The position numbers and the translations under genes are program-made. Positions 1 through 10,620 of a stretch of 64,000 nucleotides of DNA are shown piece after piece (the first letter of the stretch is position 1; every line of letters starts with the position of its first letter). The stretch covers positions 4,432,115 to 4,496,114 of the forward strand of contig NC_090610.1 in the NCBI RefSeq assembly GCF_004359215.1, written 5' to 3'. The notes under the pieces are model-generated. The model was not told the DNA's origin and searched no databases. It worked only from the letters and a program-made list of their open reading frames with translations. The DNA comes from Bremia lactucae (taxonomy: Eukaryota > Oomycota > Peronosporomycetes > Peronosporales > Peronosporaceae).

Positions 1-205
1 AATACGATTCAATATGAATCAGTCTGAAAACTACTTCCAACTTGGTAAGTGCGCACACGGAGTCGGATCACCGCTCCCTAGACGACACTTTACTAGAGTG
101 CTTAATGCGTTGGGTGAGGTCGCTAAGGCTCCCTCCACAACTACCTCACTGCACACAAGAGAAGACGGTTAAACCGCTTCCTCGCTGTGCTAGGGTGTGT
201 GTCTA
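1..205 (+). repeat. LTR fragment, family L (3' part), cut by window edge
   Basis: This stretch matches positions ~27,920-28,112 almost in parallel, including the shared run around 'cagtctgaaaactacttcc', the 'gttgggtgaggtcgct' block and the 'aagacggttaaac' block. A third copy begins at 6535 but diverges after ~6900. It is a long terminal repeat or leader of a Gypsy element; the exact end is not visible. It meets the minus-strand gag fragment at about 205-225. Confidence 0.6.
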
Positions 206-602
206 AGTAGAGCGTGGTCGCATGACGAGCTCCATCGAACATGGGCGGGCTCATCCGAATGGGCCTCAGCTGATGCGGCCGGGCAGAGAGCATCTCAACA
301 GTCATGTTGAGAGCCTCGCTCCGAACCTGCTCATGCCTCAGCTCATCCTGAATCTGAGTGACGGACTCCGCTGCAGCATGGCTCTGAGCCTCGGACGCGG
401 CTCTCCGCTGTCCGAGCACGAATGACTCAAACTGCTTCAACTGAGCAATATGTAGGAGGCAATATGCAGGAGGACTGTCCAAGAGCCTGGCCAGGGCTTG
501 TTCACCAAGTCCTTGCGCCAAGTGCCCTACCACCTCCCGACGATGTTCGGAGAGGTGGGGGAATTGATCCCAATCGATGTTGAGGCTCATCCTCACGTAC
601 AC
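141..602 (-). pseudogene. Gypsy gag N-terminal fragment, copy 1
   Basis: A 153-codon open stretch on the minus strand ending in a P-P-M-F-D-G motif, which resembles the P-P-x-F-D-G start of the capsid region in oomycete Gypsy gag proteins. The upstream part is rich in Glu, Gln and Ala and could form a coiled coil. A Met codon lies about 35 bp from a candidate primer-binding site (636-644) and an LTR start (647), the expected layout for the 5' end of a minus-strand element. The homology stops at ~225, where the frame runs into LTR family L, so the gene is truncated by a younger insertion. The second copy at 1025-1372 is nearly identical. It is a gag relic and not a host gene. Confidence 0.55.
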
Positions 603-924
603 TCGCAGATATGCGGGTCGTGCGAAGAACTTTAAGTGCTACCAAGTGTAGCTCGCTGCTACACCAGGATCCCTGCTGGGGCAAAGATGCCCACAAGAGG
701 ACTTCCAGAAGGGCGATGGCAAGAACGAGCGTGCTAGACGCATGAGTTCTGCATCGACCACTGAGGGGTCAAGAAATGCAGGAGCGCAGTAGGGTCGGGA
801 TGCCCTACTGACGCGGACTCTGAAGCTACTTCTAAGTTCAGAGTTGTGGAACAAACGGGTAGCATAGTCCCTGAGGTCTCGAAATTTCGGACCTCAACCC
901 TGCTGGTCTATAGCGCTCAAGTAC
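225..924. repeat. ~700-bp direct duplicate flanking the assembly gap (unit 1)
   Basis: The segment is repeated at 1025-1715 with few substitutions and small indels; both copies begin 'acgagctccatcgaac' and end 'tagcgctcaagtac'. The first unit stops exactly at the run of Ns. This is either an unresolved tandem duplication or an assembly join between alleles. Confidence 0.85.
647..924 (-). repeat. LTR fragment, family P (copy 2 at 1438-1715)
   Basis: It begins TGTAGCTCG immediately beside 'gtgctacca' (636-644) and a gag start on the minus strand, so it is read as the 5' LTR of a minus-strand Gypsy element. The copy at 1438-1715 has the same context. The far end is not seen because of the gap and a following insertion. 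Confidence 0.5.
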
Positions 925-1024
925 NNNNNNNNNNNNNNNNNNNNNNNNNNNNNNNNNNNNNNNNNNNNNNNNNNNNNNNNNNNNNNNNNNNNNNNNNNNN
1001 NNNNNNNNNNNNNNNNNNNNNNNN
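925..1024. other. Assembly gap (100 N)
   Basis: Exactly 100 undetermined bases, the convention for a scaffold gap of unknown size. Nothing can be said about what it holds. Confidence 0.99.
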
Positions 1025-1715
1025 ACGAGCTCCATCGAACATGGGCGGGCTCATCTGAATGGGCCTCAGCTGATGCGGCCGGGCAGAGAGCATCTCAACA
1101 GTCCTGTTGAGAGCCTCGCTTCGAACCTGCTCATGCCTCAGCTCATCCTGAATCTGAGTGACGGACTCCCCTGCAGCATGGCTCTGAGCCTCGGACGCGG
1201 CTCTCCGCTGTCCGAGGACGAATGCCTCAAACTGCTCCAACTGAGCAACATGTAGGAGGCAACATGCAGGAGGACTACCCAAGAGCCTGACCAGGGATTG
1301 TTCACCAAGTCCTTGCGCCAAGTGCCCTACCACCTCCCGACGATGTTCGGAGAGGTGGGGAATTGATCCCAATCGATGTTGAGGCTCATCCTCACGTACA
1401 GATGCGGGTCGTGCGAAGGATTTTAGGTGCTACCAAGTGTAGCTCGCTGCTACACCAGGATCCCTGCTAGGGCAAAGATGCCCACAAGAGGACTTCCCGA
1501 AGGGCGATGGCAAGAACGAGCGTGCTAGACGCATGAGTTCTGCATCGACCACTGAGGGGTCAAGAAATGCAGGAGCGCAGTAGGGTCGGGATGCCCTACT
1601 GACGCGGACTCTGAAGCTACTTGTAAGTTCAGAGTTGTGGAACAAACGGGCAGCATAGTCCCTGAGGTCTCGAAATTTCGGACCTCAACCCTGCTGGTCT
1701 ATAGCGCTCAAGTAC
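1025..1715. repeat. ~700-bp direct duplicate flanking the assembly gap (unit 2)
   Basis: Second copy of 225-924. It contains a gag fragment on the minus strand (1025-1372, truncated by the gap), a candidate primer-binding site at 1427-1435 and an LTR from 1438. The plus-strand protease reading frame starts directly after it. Confidence 0.85.
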
Positions 1716-1729
1716 GAGGCTATGACTAG

Positions 1730-2194
1730 GTGATGACCCTCCTAGTAGATTCGGGTGCTTCACAATTTTTTGTAAAACTCGCGGCTTTAAAAAAGAAACC
1801 GGCGATGCTTGAGTCGCTTTGCCAGGACAGCAAGCGAGAAGAGGCGACCGTTCGTTTAGCGCATGGCGCACTCGTTAAGTCTGAGGGAGTTCAGGTAGAA
1901 CACGCCTTCAGCTTTAGTGACTTCTCTTGTAAAGAGAAGTTTACAGTTCTAGGAATGAAGAGTCCGTATGACCTCATCCTAGGCATGCCATGGTTGACAA
2001 AACACCAACCATGGATAGACTGGCGTACACGCAGAGTTGCGAACTCTACGCAGGACGCCGGAAAGGATATCTTCCTGCGAGAGGCATATATAATTGATGC
2101 CGTGTCGAGCACAGTTGGGGGTGCGTTGACGGGACGTCAAATATCACCAATTCCTACCCAGCTCGTGGAGTCTGGGGTAGTAAAAGGGCAATGA
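1730..2194 (+). pseudogene. Gypsy aspartic protease (element A)
   Basis: Retroviral-type aspartic protease of a Ty3/Gypsy polyprotein; it matures Gag-Pol by cleavage. The frame opens with L-V-D-S-G-A-S, the catalytic Asp with its flexible Ser/Gly/Ala loop, and about 75 codons on has D-L-I-L-G-M-P-W-L, the typical second hydrophobic-hydrophobic-G motif followed by the P-W-L found in Gypsy elements. There is no gag upstream in this orientation; an LTR of another family abuts at ~1715, so element A is 5'-truncated. The next 400 bp (2195-2600) hold frameshifted linker sequence. Decayed, not expected to be functional. Confidence 0.8.
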
Positions 2195-2499
2195 CAAGTA
2201 GTCATGTGTCCCATAGGCCTGCACAGAGCCAAAAGCCTGTGGAAGTAGACGGCGAGCTGACAGGAAGTCAAGCGTCGCATAAACCGGCACAGTGCCTAGA
2301 GCCTGGTGCGGTTGGAAAGGGTGCGTTAGCCAAAAGTGCAACGGCATCCGCTTCCCAGAAAAAGGTCGTCGTGGTTTGAAGAACGAGTACCCGACAGATT
2401 AGGACGATCAAAGCACGTCTAAACAAGTGACCTTTGGATCAGTCTCTAATAAAGAGGACGGGCCTTCGACCGAGGTATTCAGGCCGTCAAAGACGAAAT

Positions 2500-3124
2500 T
2501 GCGGAGGCATCCTCTGTTAAGGTGCTCCAGCACGTCTTTAAATCTGCCGATGAGATAGTAAATCTCCCGGAGATCTCGTGCGATCTATCCTTTATCGAAT
2601 TAAAGGAAGGAAATATCCACGAAATAATCACACCAGAGTGGTTGCTCACGTGATGTGTCAGCACCGTGCCTACGCACCCCATTACTTTGACGATGTACTC
2701 GTTCGTATTGGGCCGAGGACGGGCCAAGCGAAATGGATTCGCACAAGCGTCATTAAGACGCTGTATTGCAGACTCTGGAGGACGCTATACTGTACGTCAA
2801 CTTGCAAAAGTGCGTTATAGGGGTCCCGATATACCTGTGCTGGGCTGCACCGTAGGTACACATGGTGTACGAGCAGACCCGGACAAGGTAACATCGGTAA
2901 AGGAATGGCCAGTCCCACGACACGTGAACGATTTGGGCCAATTCTTAGGGCTGTCTAATTTCTTGCATAAGTACAGCAAGAATTATGCAGATCGTTCTAA
3001 GCCCTTCTCCGACCTCCTTAAAAAGATGCAGAATGAGTTTGGTCAAGGAACGAGAATATGCGTTCACATCAGTGAAGCAATCTCTTGTAGAGGCATCGGT
3101 CTTGGCATTGCCAGACGCGGATGA
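2500..3124 (+). pseudogene. Gypsy reverse transcriptase remnant (element A)
   Basis: Only the C-terminal part of the RT is visible, split over frames. H-Y-F-D-D-V-L-V at ~2683 is the YxDD polymerase box. Downstream, V-L-G-C-T-V-G-T-H-G and F-L-G-L-S-N-F-L-H-K-Y-S (2840-2975) are the thumb/connection motifs common to oomycete Gypsy RTs. Fingers and most of the palm are missing, so a deletion lies between 2400 and 2680. It sits between the protease (1730) and RNase H (3125) of the same element. Confidence 0.75.
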
Positions 3125-3700
3125 GCCCTTTAGCGTCGTCTGAGATGCAAGCAATTTTGCATTTGGCAGCGCGCTCATGCAGAAGGATGACGACAGCATT
3201 GACCGTGTCATCTCTTATCAGTCCCGGTTTTTAAAAGCCGCGGAACTGAATTACCCCGTGCATGACAAAGAGCTACTTTCAATAAAGTATGCTCTTGTCA
3301 AGTTTCGAATGCGCCTATTGAGCACCGAACCATTTGTGGTTTATAGGGATTACGCAGTATTGCGGACCGCAATAAAGTTACGCACCTCTCGCCTAGAATG
3401 GCAAGATGGCTCACATTCTTCTTTAAATTTTATTTTAAATTGAAATGTGCCAAGTAAGTCGAATGTCTTGGCTAACGCGTTATCGCGCAGACCAGGATTC
3501 GGGGCAAGACACCAGGCAAGTGTGTCTCGTGCTAGAGCACAATTTCAGCCGTCAACGTTGGCAGCCATGAAGGCAGACCACTTGACGACCTCAATAGTCT
3601 CTGAAATAAAAGAAGCTGCAGTCAGGACGAACATTATCGCCTGCTGTTTGATCACTTTGGTGGAGGAAAGGTACCCTTCCGACACACCTGAAACCTAAGC
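3125..3700 (+). pseudogene. Gypsy RNase H remnant (element A)
   Basis: The region resembles the RNase H domain that follows Gypsy RT. S-Y-Q-S-R-F-L-K-A-A-E-L-N-Y-P-V-H-D-K-E-L-L (3211-3276) is the strongly conserved E-x-N-Y-P-x-H-D-x-E-L block, followed by K-Y-A-L-V-K-F-R. The end is marked by N-V-L-A-N-A-L-S-R-R-P (3465-3495), the N-V-x-A-D-A-L-S-R motif, here with Asp changed to Asn. An in-frame stop after 3440 splits the domain. Confidence 0.75.
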
Positions 3701-3779
3701 TTAATCGCTTTAGCTAATATAGATAAGTGGCCAACTATATTCGCTCTTGCGAACAGTGTTAGCGCATTAAGCCGGTACC

Positions 3780-4380
3780 GTCCAGCAGTGCGCCACTGAA
3801 GCCGCTACCGATTCCATCCAACTGTTGGAAGTCAGAAAATCTGGACTTCATGTTTGGCATGCCGCCCGATCATAAAAATCGGACGGGGCTCGTCGTCTTT
3901 GTAGACATATTTAGCAAAATGGGGCATTCAGCACCATGTAAAATATCGATCACAGGCAAGGAGGCAGCTCTCTTGTTCCTGGATCATGTATACCGACTAC
4001 ACGGGATGCCCTTGTCCATAGTTTTGACAGAGATTCACGTTTTACGTCTGGTTTTTGGCGGCATGTGTTTGAGCTGCTAGTTAGCAAGCTCTACATGTCG
4101 ACCGCAGATCATCCCCAGACCGATAACCAAACAGAATGTGCCAATCGGGTCGTGGCGGATGTCTTACACGATAGCAAATTCCAAAGAATGGAGCAAGCAA
4201 TTGCCCTTTGTGGAGTTCGCTATACAGTGTCCACGCCAGTACGGGTGAGACACCGTTTTATGTTAACGGACTGCGCCATTCTCGGACGCCAGTCTCGTTT
4301 GTGCGCAGCCCGAGTCTTAGTGAGGGAGGGGCCCTCACTTTGCTCGGTGCGAAAGAGGGACATAGTTTCGTCAATATGAC
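3780..4380 (+). pseudogene. Gypsy integrase core remnant (element A)
   Basis: D-F-M-F-G-M-P-P-D (3842-) followed by V-F-V-D-I-F-S-K-M-G-H (3896-) is the first part of the DDE integrase core. The H-G-M-P block (4000) and T-A-D-H-P-Q-T-D-N-Q-T-E (4095-4135) are the further core motifs. The usual S-D-R-D after the H-G-M-P block is degraded. The zinc-binding HHCC domain is not recognisable upstream. Frameshifts at ~4070 and ~4200 show decay. Confidence 0.75.
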
Positions 4381-4515
4381 GATGACCCATGAGGGTATCA
4401 TCTCAAAGACAGAAACTTGCCCTAGTGACCCTGCCAGTTTAGCAGTGGTCAATAAAACTACGCCTTATGACCGACCTCTCGGCGGTTTCATAGGCGAGTT
4501 TGATGCTAAAAGCGT

Positions 4516-4565
4516 GAGCGAGGCTCAACGCTTTGTGGATGAGCGAGGCTCAACGCTTTGTGGAT
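4516..4565 (+). repeat. 25-bp tandem duplication in the integrase tail
   Basis: The unit 'gagcgaggctcaacgctttg' plus 'tggat' occurs at 4516-4540 and again at 4541-4565 without change. Being 25 bp it shifts the reading frame, one of the lesions that ended element A. Confidence 0.95.
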
Positions 4566-4569
4566 GAGC

Positions 4570-5490
4570 GATTAGCCATCACACGTAAAGTCCGTGACGC
4601 AACGGCAAGCGCACAGGACAAGCAAAAAAAATATGCGAACCGAAATGGTCGCAAAAATAACGAACGCTTTTACAGTGAATTAACAAGTACTATTTAGTAC
4701 TGCTACCCTACCTGAAAATGCAATGTCTGTACTACCTGGAGGTGCTACGAAGTTGTTGCCGCGTTTCATTGGGCTTTTTACGGTGGTAGAAGAGGTTAAA
4801 AACCTAAATTATAGGCTCAGCCTTCCCCCGTATATGAAGACGCACTCCGTGTTTTACGTGGGTCGTCTGAAACGGTATGTAGACCCAAATGAGGTCACAT
4901 ATCCCCATCCGTCTAAGGAGACCGATGGTGACGCCGACTGTGAGTCGAGCGTCGTTTAGATGAGGGGGACAGAGAAGGCGAAAAACTATCAGACCGACTC
5001 CTTCCACCTCGAACAGGACTCGGAGAGCGAGGGACATCACGCGAGTAACGCGGATCTCTCAGCTTTATCCTCTCAAAACGTTCCAAGCGAGTCTTCAGGT
5101 GTTCATAACCCTGACGATCCTTCACTCGGACATCATAAAGATCCGAGATCAGTCGCAAGACTTGGCCCTCGATATCCACAATACGTCGTTCAGCAGCGCT
5201 TAATGCCTGCGACTGAACGGACGAAGGCAAGGCATCCGCGATTAGGTGGGCGAGATCGCCACTCCTACAGAGCGCCGCCTGCACTGATGTATGCGGGTGC
5301 AAATCAACGCTTCCTTGTTAGAAGGTTGCTTGCCCACCGCTCAATGAGGCAAATGTATCAGTTCCTCGTCAAATGGAAAGATTACCCGAAGAATTTTGAA
5401 TCTTCAAAACCGATCGATGCCCCACGTATTGATGTGCCCAGCTTGGTGGCTTCCTATGAAAAGGAGTACCAGCTGAGGTCTCTTCGCTAG
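4570..5490 (+). pseudogene. Integrase C-terminus and chromodomain (element A)
   Basis: At 4723-4900 the frame carries P-R-F-I-G-L-F-T-V and H-S-V-F-Y-V-G-R-L-K-R-Y, the SH3-like GPY/F-type tail of Gypsy integrases. It continues after a stop at 4957 into a 176-codon frame whose end (5290-5490) has Y-Q-F-L-V-K-W-K-D-Y-P, the chromodomain hallmark, followed by an acidic-aromatic helix. Chromodomains on integrase are known to steer insertion to marked chromatin. An antisense frame overlaps 4913-5302. The single stop between tail and chromodomain suggests recent decay. Confidence 0.75.
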
Positions 5491-6402
5491 TCTCAAATGG
5501 ACTAGCAGAAGTAGCGTTGTGAAAATAAACAGAGGGTTCAGTACCGCCCATGATTTCTTTCACACGCAAACGAGCGAAATTAATTCGTTGCGGCCGCCGC
5601 TGCATCGCATCGGAATGCGGATGAATGCGGCGCAGGAATTCCGCCTCGTATTGGTCGGGCGTTTCATTTGAACGCAACATGACCGGGATCGGGAAAATTC
5701 GCCCAAGCGATTTCCCTAAGCTCTCCATGATTTAAAAATGCAATGATATTTATGAGCGTCTAGAAGAGCGCGCTATAGGAGCGACGCTCTTGGTCCAAAG
5801 GAGACCATTTAGATGGAGGGGGCATTAGTGATATGCCACCCGTCACATAGCCACGTTCTAAACGACTGGCTTGTGACACCGCCTGAGCACGTTCACGTGG
5901 CGGAGCTTTAGACTCAAAATCCTCTATGCCAGAACCATTATGGATAATGGTCTGAGCATAAGGCGTTGTGGTTTTACCCAACGGAGAAGCAGCTGCGCTT
6001 TATGGGCAGCGCTCTCATTAATGGTCGCTACGCTATACAGCGCATACGACGAGACAGCATTCCTAAATGTTGCTGTCTCCGTGTTGTGAGCCATGAGGGA
6101 AGTTTGGATGGGCAATAATGCGCCATCATCCCTCCTCATGAGCTCGTTGTCCGCATCAATAGTATGAGATGACGGCAACGGTGTCGACTCATTGTAGTCG
6201 ACAATGAGCGACGGTCAGAATCCTTACTGTTAACGTGGGATGGATCCTTTAGCCCCGTTAACGCGACAGCAGCAGTAGCTGTCGGCGTTTTGACTAAGGT
6301 ATTCGACGCGGGCGGCGAATTGACGCGGCGCGTGCGATTAGTGCGAAGTTGAGTGGGCGTCTTCGCAGACGACCCACCAACATTGCCCCTTTTAGGTGGC
6401 AT
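4913..6402 (-). pseudogene. Antisense open region behind pol (element A)
   Basis: On the strand opposite to pol, open stretches run 6402-6136, 6178-5924, 5981-5760, 5728-5369 and 5302-4913, interrupted by frameshifts. The N-terminal piece starts M-P-P-K-R-G-N-V-G-G and is basic and Ser/Thr-rich. The last piece has heptad-like sequence (I-E-G-Q-V-L-R-L-I-S-D-L-Y) and ends in an Arg/Ser-rich tail overlapping the sense chromodomain. It lies between pol and a purine-rich tract plus LTR start at 6535, which is where antisense accessory frames occur in other copies of this window. Its sequence is not clearly related to the family seen at 12.1, 23.6, 54.2 and 57.3 kb. The alternative, a minus-strand gag, cannot be excluded. 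Confidence 0.4.
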
Positions 6403-6534
6403 CTTTGGCGCCGTGTATGGAAACACAGGTCGCTAGAGTGATTTAGTGAACTAGCGGCGCGTAAAGCTGCTCGCACTTCCTCGCTCCTCTCTGACGAATT
6501 TAAAATGTAAATTCGTTTTTTTAGGAGAAGATGG

Positions 6535-6905
6535 TGTAATGGGCTAAAGTTGCCCAAATGTTACGCAGTCCCCGTTAAGTACACTTGGTGTACTTAAGGG
6601 GATGGTCAATTACTTAATTAAAGTAATTAGACCCACCTCCCGTGTCTTTCACATTTGTGATCAACCCGTGTGTATGTGATGCACATAGGTGCATTCACAT
6701 TAGGATGGATGACGGCTAGAGTCATCCATTACGCGAGATATTCAGAAAGATACGATCGCAATACATAATAGTGTATGTGACGGGTGGCATATCTCTGTAG
6801 CCCCCTTTATCTACAGAGATGACATTTTTGATTGGCAAAATAGGTATTTGTATTTTATACGATTAAATATAAATAAGACTGAAAACTACTTCCAACTTAG
6901 TAAGA
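6535..6905 (+). repeat. LTR, family L (partial)
   Basis: It begins TGTAATGGGCTAAAG just after the purine-rich 'aggagaagatgg', which fits a polypurine tract before a 3' LTR on the plus strand. The body parallels 27,611-27,950, with shared 'gatggtcaattact' and 'gtgtatgtgatgcaca' blocks. It ends or diverges near 6900 where element B gag leader begins. Confidence 0.65.
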
Positions 6906-6949
6906 CTCCTTTCTTAGTGACATAAAAAGGAGTGCAGTCGAATGGATGA

Positions 6950-8066
6950 GTTCGACCGTAGGGAATAATGCCATCTTGGCCATGCTGTCCGGTTTGGACA
7001 GAGATGCCCTCCATTCAGCCATCGCCGATTTCACACAACATGAACTTGACGAGGCGGAGGAGAAGGTAGCCTTGCTTAATCAGCAAGGCTCTTAACAGGC
7101 AGAACTTTTGAGGTTACATTAGGTGCAGACCTCTGTACCTGGGAGGACGCACAAGCGTCGTCCCGAAACCTTATAGATAGACATCTATAAGTATAGTGGA
7201 GTCGAAGAAGACTCCCTCTTAAGATTGTTTGTCGAGTTGGACGATGCCATAAGAGCTCGTCATATCGTCGACGAAGAAATGCAAGTCGCATTTGCTCAGT
7301 CAAATTTGGCAGGTCGTGCCAAAACTTGGGTATTAGGCCTTAAGTTGCACGACCCATATGTCTTTGGGTCGCTAGAGGCTTTTAAAGCCGCCTAGCGCTG
7401 AGTTCAGAGCTCGATCAGAGCTTCTGAAACTCAAGCAAGGCAAGCGTGATGTTCACGCTTATGCCCAGCACATACGACTCTTAGCAAGTTGTATCACAAA
7501 TGACCCAGTCCATGAACACACGTTGATACGGTGTTCATGCAAGGTCTTACGGATGGTAAAGACCCGTCTGTTCCGCTTGGAACCGGATACGCTTGAAGAA
7601 CAATATCCGCTGCGGAACAGGAGGACTCTAGCTTGAAACAGGCTCAAGCTAGTTCGGCATCGTATCGTGCTCCAAGACGACACGAGCTGGGAGGTTCAGA
7701 ACGTTGGACCTTTCTTGAGTCGAAAGCGAGAGACCTCGCTATTCGAGCAGTAAGCGATTGCAGAAATGCAATCGCTGTCAAAAGTTAGGTCCCTACGCTA
7801 ATGAGTCTAGTGCCCCACGCCCAGTACTGAGAGGTACTAAACGTAATTATGGACTGAATCCCAGCCAGGGCAACGATCGCGGGTCTAACGCTATTGCGAA
7901 ATCGCAACAGCGAGGCGGCCCGCCAACAAACGGTCAGGGTCCGCAAGGGGCGCAACACCCTACTGATCGAGCAATCTCAAGAGAATTTGATCTCTTGACG
8001 AAAGTTGCTCCAAATAAACAGTCATTATGTGTCTTTGCACCTGGCGATGAGGTACCCTCACCTTGA
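6950..8066 (+). pseudogene. Gypsy gag (element B), frameshifted
   Basis: Gag of a plus-strand element, broken by several frameshifts. Recognisable parts are the capsid-like stretch around 7200-7450 and a CNRCQKLGPYANESS zinc-knuckle-like motif at ~7760-7810, with the third Cys changed to Ser; the related copy at 51.4 kb keeps the Cys. The 51,150-51,480 region is a close homologue. Not functional. Confidence 0.65.
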
Positions 8067-8069
8067 GTT

Positions 8070-8345
8070 AAGAGAGACAAATTATTTGTCACTCAAAGTC
8101 CTAGTGGACTGTGGGCCATCGATCATTAGAGGGTCGTAGGCTCAAATACGTTGAGCGCGACATCCCTCCAACGAGGATGACGGTGCGTCTAGCGACAGGC
8201 GCATCGATAACAGTGATGAAACGCGCAATGAAATTTCTCTACACGTTAAAAGATTTACAGTATGATGATGCTTTTACTGTACTGGATTTCGAATACAAAT
8301 TTGATGTCATCCGACGTTTACCTTGGCTCAGAAAGTATTAGCCAA
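8070..8345 (+). pseudogene. Gypsy aspartic protease (element B)
   Basis: 'LVDCG' at ~8102 is the active-site start, with Ser changed to Cys, as also in the 51.7-kb copy. It is followed by R-L-A-T-G-A-S-I-T-V (~8190) and F-D-V-I-R-R-L-P-W-L (~8300), the flap and second-subdomain region. A small deletion after the active site removes the residues present at 51.74 kb (C-G-A-S-K-N-L). Confidence 0.7.
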
Positions 8346-9250
8346 GAATCAGCTGGCAGCATCGATCCGTAAAGATGCCTGCCACTTGTTCATCAGATGG
8401 CCATCTGATGAACGTCTTGGAGTGTCCACAAGCGTGTTGATGTGCCACGAGTGAGTGCGATGATCTTACTTATGGTACGGTCGTTATTACGACTGCACAA
8501 GATCACAATGTGATTACTGATCACCCTGTGGTGTCAGCTGCTGGCGGCTGTGAAATTGCACAGGCAGCGCCGAAGGTCCACCACTCGAAGAAGTCGAGCG
8601 GATTGAGACATGAATGTACGCCTAGCGGGCGACATTTAAGGAAGATACCGGTTGCGGAAAAGGGGCAATACGATGATCCTAGGTTGAGAAGAGAGTCGAC
8701 CGTAGAAGACCCGACTGTGTTAGCGCAATCACAGTCGGAAGACGTTGAGGGAATATGCCTCGACATAATTGAGGAAAAATCTCCTCACTTAGTTAATGCT
8801 GAAGTGACTAGACTTCAGCATCCCATAAATGTCTTGGTTAATGACGGATCAAATGTAGGCGCTTATACTCTAGATCTGTATGCGCCTCCGGAGTTAACTT
8901 CTGAGATAACTCAATTAACAACCCTAGAACCCGAAGCGGTTCTTGAGAGATCTGCATAGTGGTAGAATCAAGCAAAATCTGCGTACTCGTCACAGAGGAC
9001 GAATACGTAACCGATATTCGGTTAGCGGTAATTTTGGCAGAGAACGAACGGGTTTTCAGCAGCTCATAGATGGACAAAAGAGTCCTCAATGTGAAGACTC
9101 GGATTGTGAGATATACCACTCAGTCCTGAGAGTCGCTTAAGACTAATCCTATTTACAAGGATTTGATTGTATTCAGGGATGTATTCCCTGATACAGTTCT
9201 ATGCGAGTTGCCTAAGGATAAAGGCACTCGACATGAGACCGGGCTCAAAT
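8346..9250 (+). pseudogene. Protease-RT linker (element B)
   Basis: A 149-codon frame at 8510-8959 and a 65-codon frame at 8943-9140. The text N-V-L-V-N-D-G-S-N-V-G-A-Y-T-L-D-L-Y (8827-8883) recurs on the minus strand at ~53,170 and in changed form near 60,640. It belongs to the pol polyprotein before RT; no enzymatic motif is visible. Confidence 0.6.
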
Positions 9251-9830
9251 TGGGTTGAAGTACTGTGTCATGAAGCAGTGACAACTACCTCGTGGTGAAT
9301 TACTTGCGGTCGATAATTTCTTTGTCGATCGATTAAAAGCGGGTCATGAAAGGGAGTCAACGTTCCCACATAGCTCTCCAACCTTCTGTGTGCGAAAGGA
9401 CACAGGAGGGTGGCGGATAGCTCACGCGTTCAATAAAGTGAATACTGCAACGGAACCGGCCCAAACGCCGATACCTACAGAATACGTAATCATAGGTAGT
9501 ATGTTTAAGAGTAGCATATTTTCGTCTGTGGATCTGATGGATGGATTTTATCAGATCCTTGTGCGTGAACGGTACATGCCGTACACAGCAGTGAGCAGTG
9601 ATATGCTCTAAGAATGACTAGTAATGCCACAGGGGCTTAGTAACGCCCCTGCAACATTCAACAGATGCGTAACAAATCTGTTGAGACCGGTGCGAGGACT
9701 CGCAACGAGTTATTTCGACGATGTTTTCGTCCGTAGCCGGGCTATGGACGGAAAGACGGACGTGGAAGTTCATAAAACTCACGTTCGTCAGTTTCTTACA
9801 CTTATGCGAAAGCATAACTGAATTCAAATA
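9250..9830 (+). pseudogene. Gypsy reverse transcriptase (element B)
   Basis: Fingers and palm motifs are present in order: S-P-T-F-C-V-R-K-D-T-G-G-W-R (~9376), S-S-V-D-L-M-D-G-F-Y-Q-I (~9523), V-M-P-Q-G-L-S-N-A-P-A-T-F-N (~9621), and S-Y-F-D-D-V-F-V (~9711), the YxDD polymerase box. A frameshift at ~9610 divides the domain. It is the best preserved plus-strand RT in the window and serves as a reference for the inverted copies. Confidence 0.85.
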
Positions 9831-10620
9831 TCAAGAAGTGAATATTCGCAGCAAGCGGTTAACCATTTCTTGGGCGCATCGTCGGTAAATACGGCGTGCA
9901 CCATGATCCCGAAAAGATCAAGGCAATTACCGACTGGCCAGTTTCCAGTCGATGGCAAGGGACTTAGAAATTCTTTGGGCTAGCGGCGTACTTGCACAAG
10001 TACTCACGCAATTATTCCGAGATGACAGTTCATCTCTCTCTCTCTTGAAGAAAGACGAGAAAATGGTTATGGAACGCTGGTTGTCAGCGTTCCTTTGAAA
10101 ATATCAAGCAAAGCTTGATGCAATCGCCGATCTTGGTGATTGCAGATCAAGACAGACCATTACATGTGGTCTATGACGCCAGCGATTTGCAATCGGCTGT
10201 GCGTTAATGCAATACGATCCAGACGGCGCGGGGCGCGTCGTCTATTACCAATCGCGTCAGCTGCAAATAGCTGAACGGAATTACCCAGTTTATGACAAGG
10301 AACCCCTTGCCATGAAATATGCGCTGGCTAAATTTAGGGTCTAACTCCTCGGATATAGACCGCTCATCGTATATACAGACCATGCGTCATTATGCGCGGC
10401 CGTAAACAGCCCACACCTATCGCAAAGAAAGGCGAGGTGGCTATCCTTCTTCCTTCTTCACGAAGTAGAATTTCTCCGTCATAGATGGACCAGGACAACT
10501 TAATGTCGTCGCTGATGCGTTTTAATGGCGACCCGATTTCGAGCTGGCTGCGCATTCCAAGAGTGATAATAATCCCACTGTTGCATCACTCATTTCAAGT
10601 GTTCCGTCATCAAACTTTAA
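9831..10620 (+). pseudogene. RT connection and RNase H (element B)
   Basis: After the YxDD region the frame carries the H-K-Y-S-R-N-Y-S-E-M-T-V-H block at ~9995-10035 followed by the coding stretch whose homologue became a minisatellite at 59.2 kb. RNase H follows with V-V-Y-D-A-S-D (~10170) and N-Y-P-V-Y-D-K-E (~10280) motifs. Stops at ~10342 and elsewhere show decay. Confidence 0.7.
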
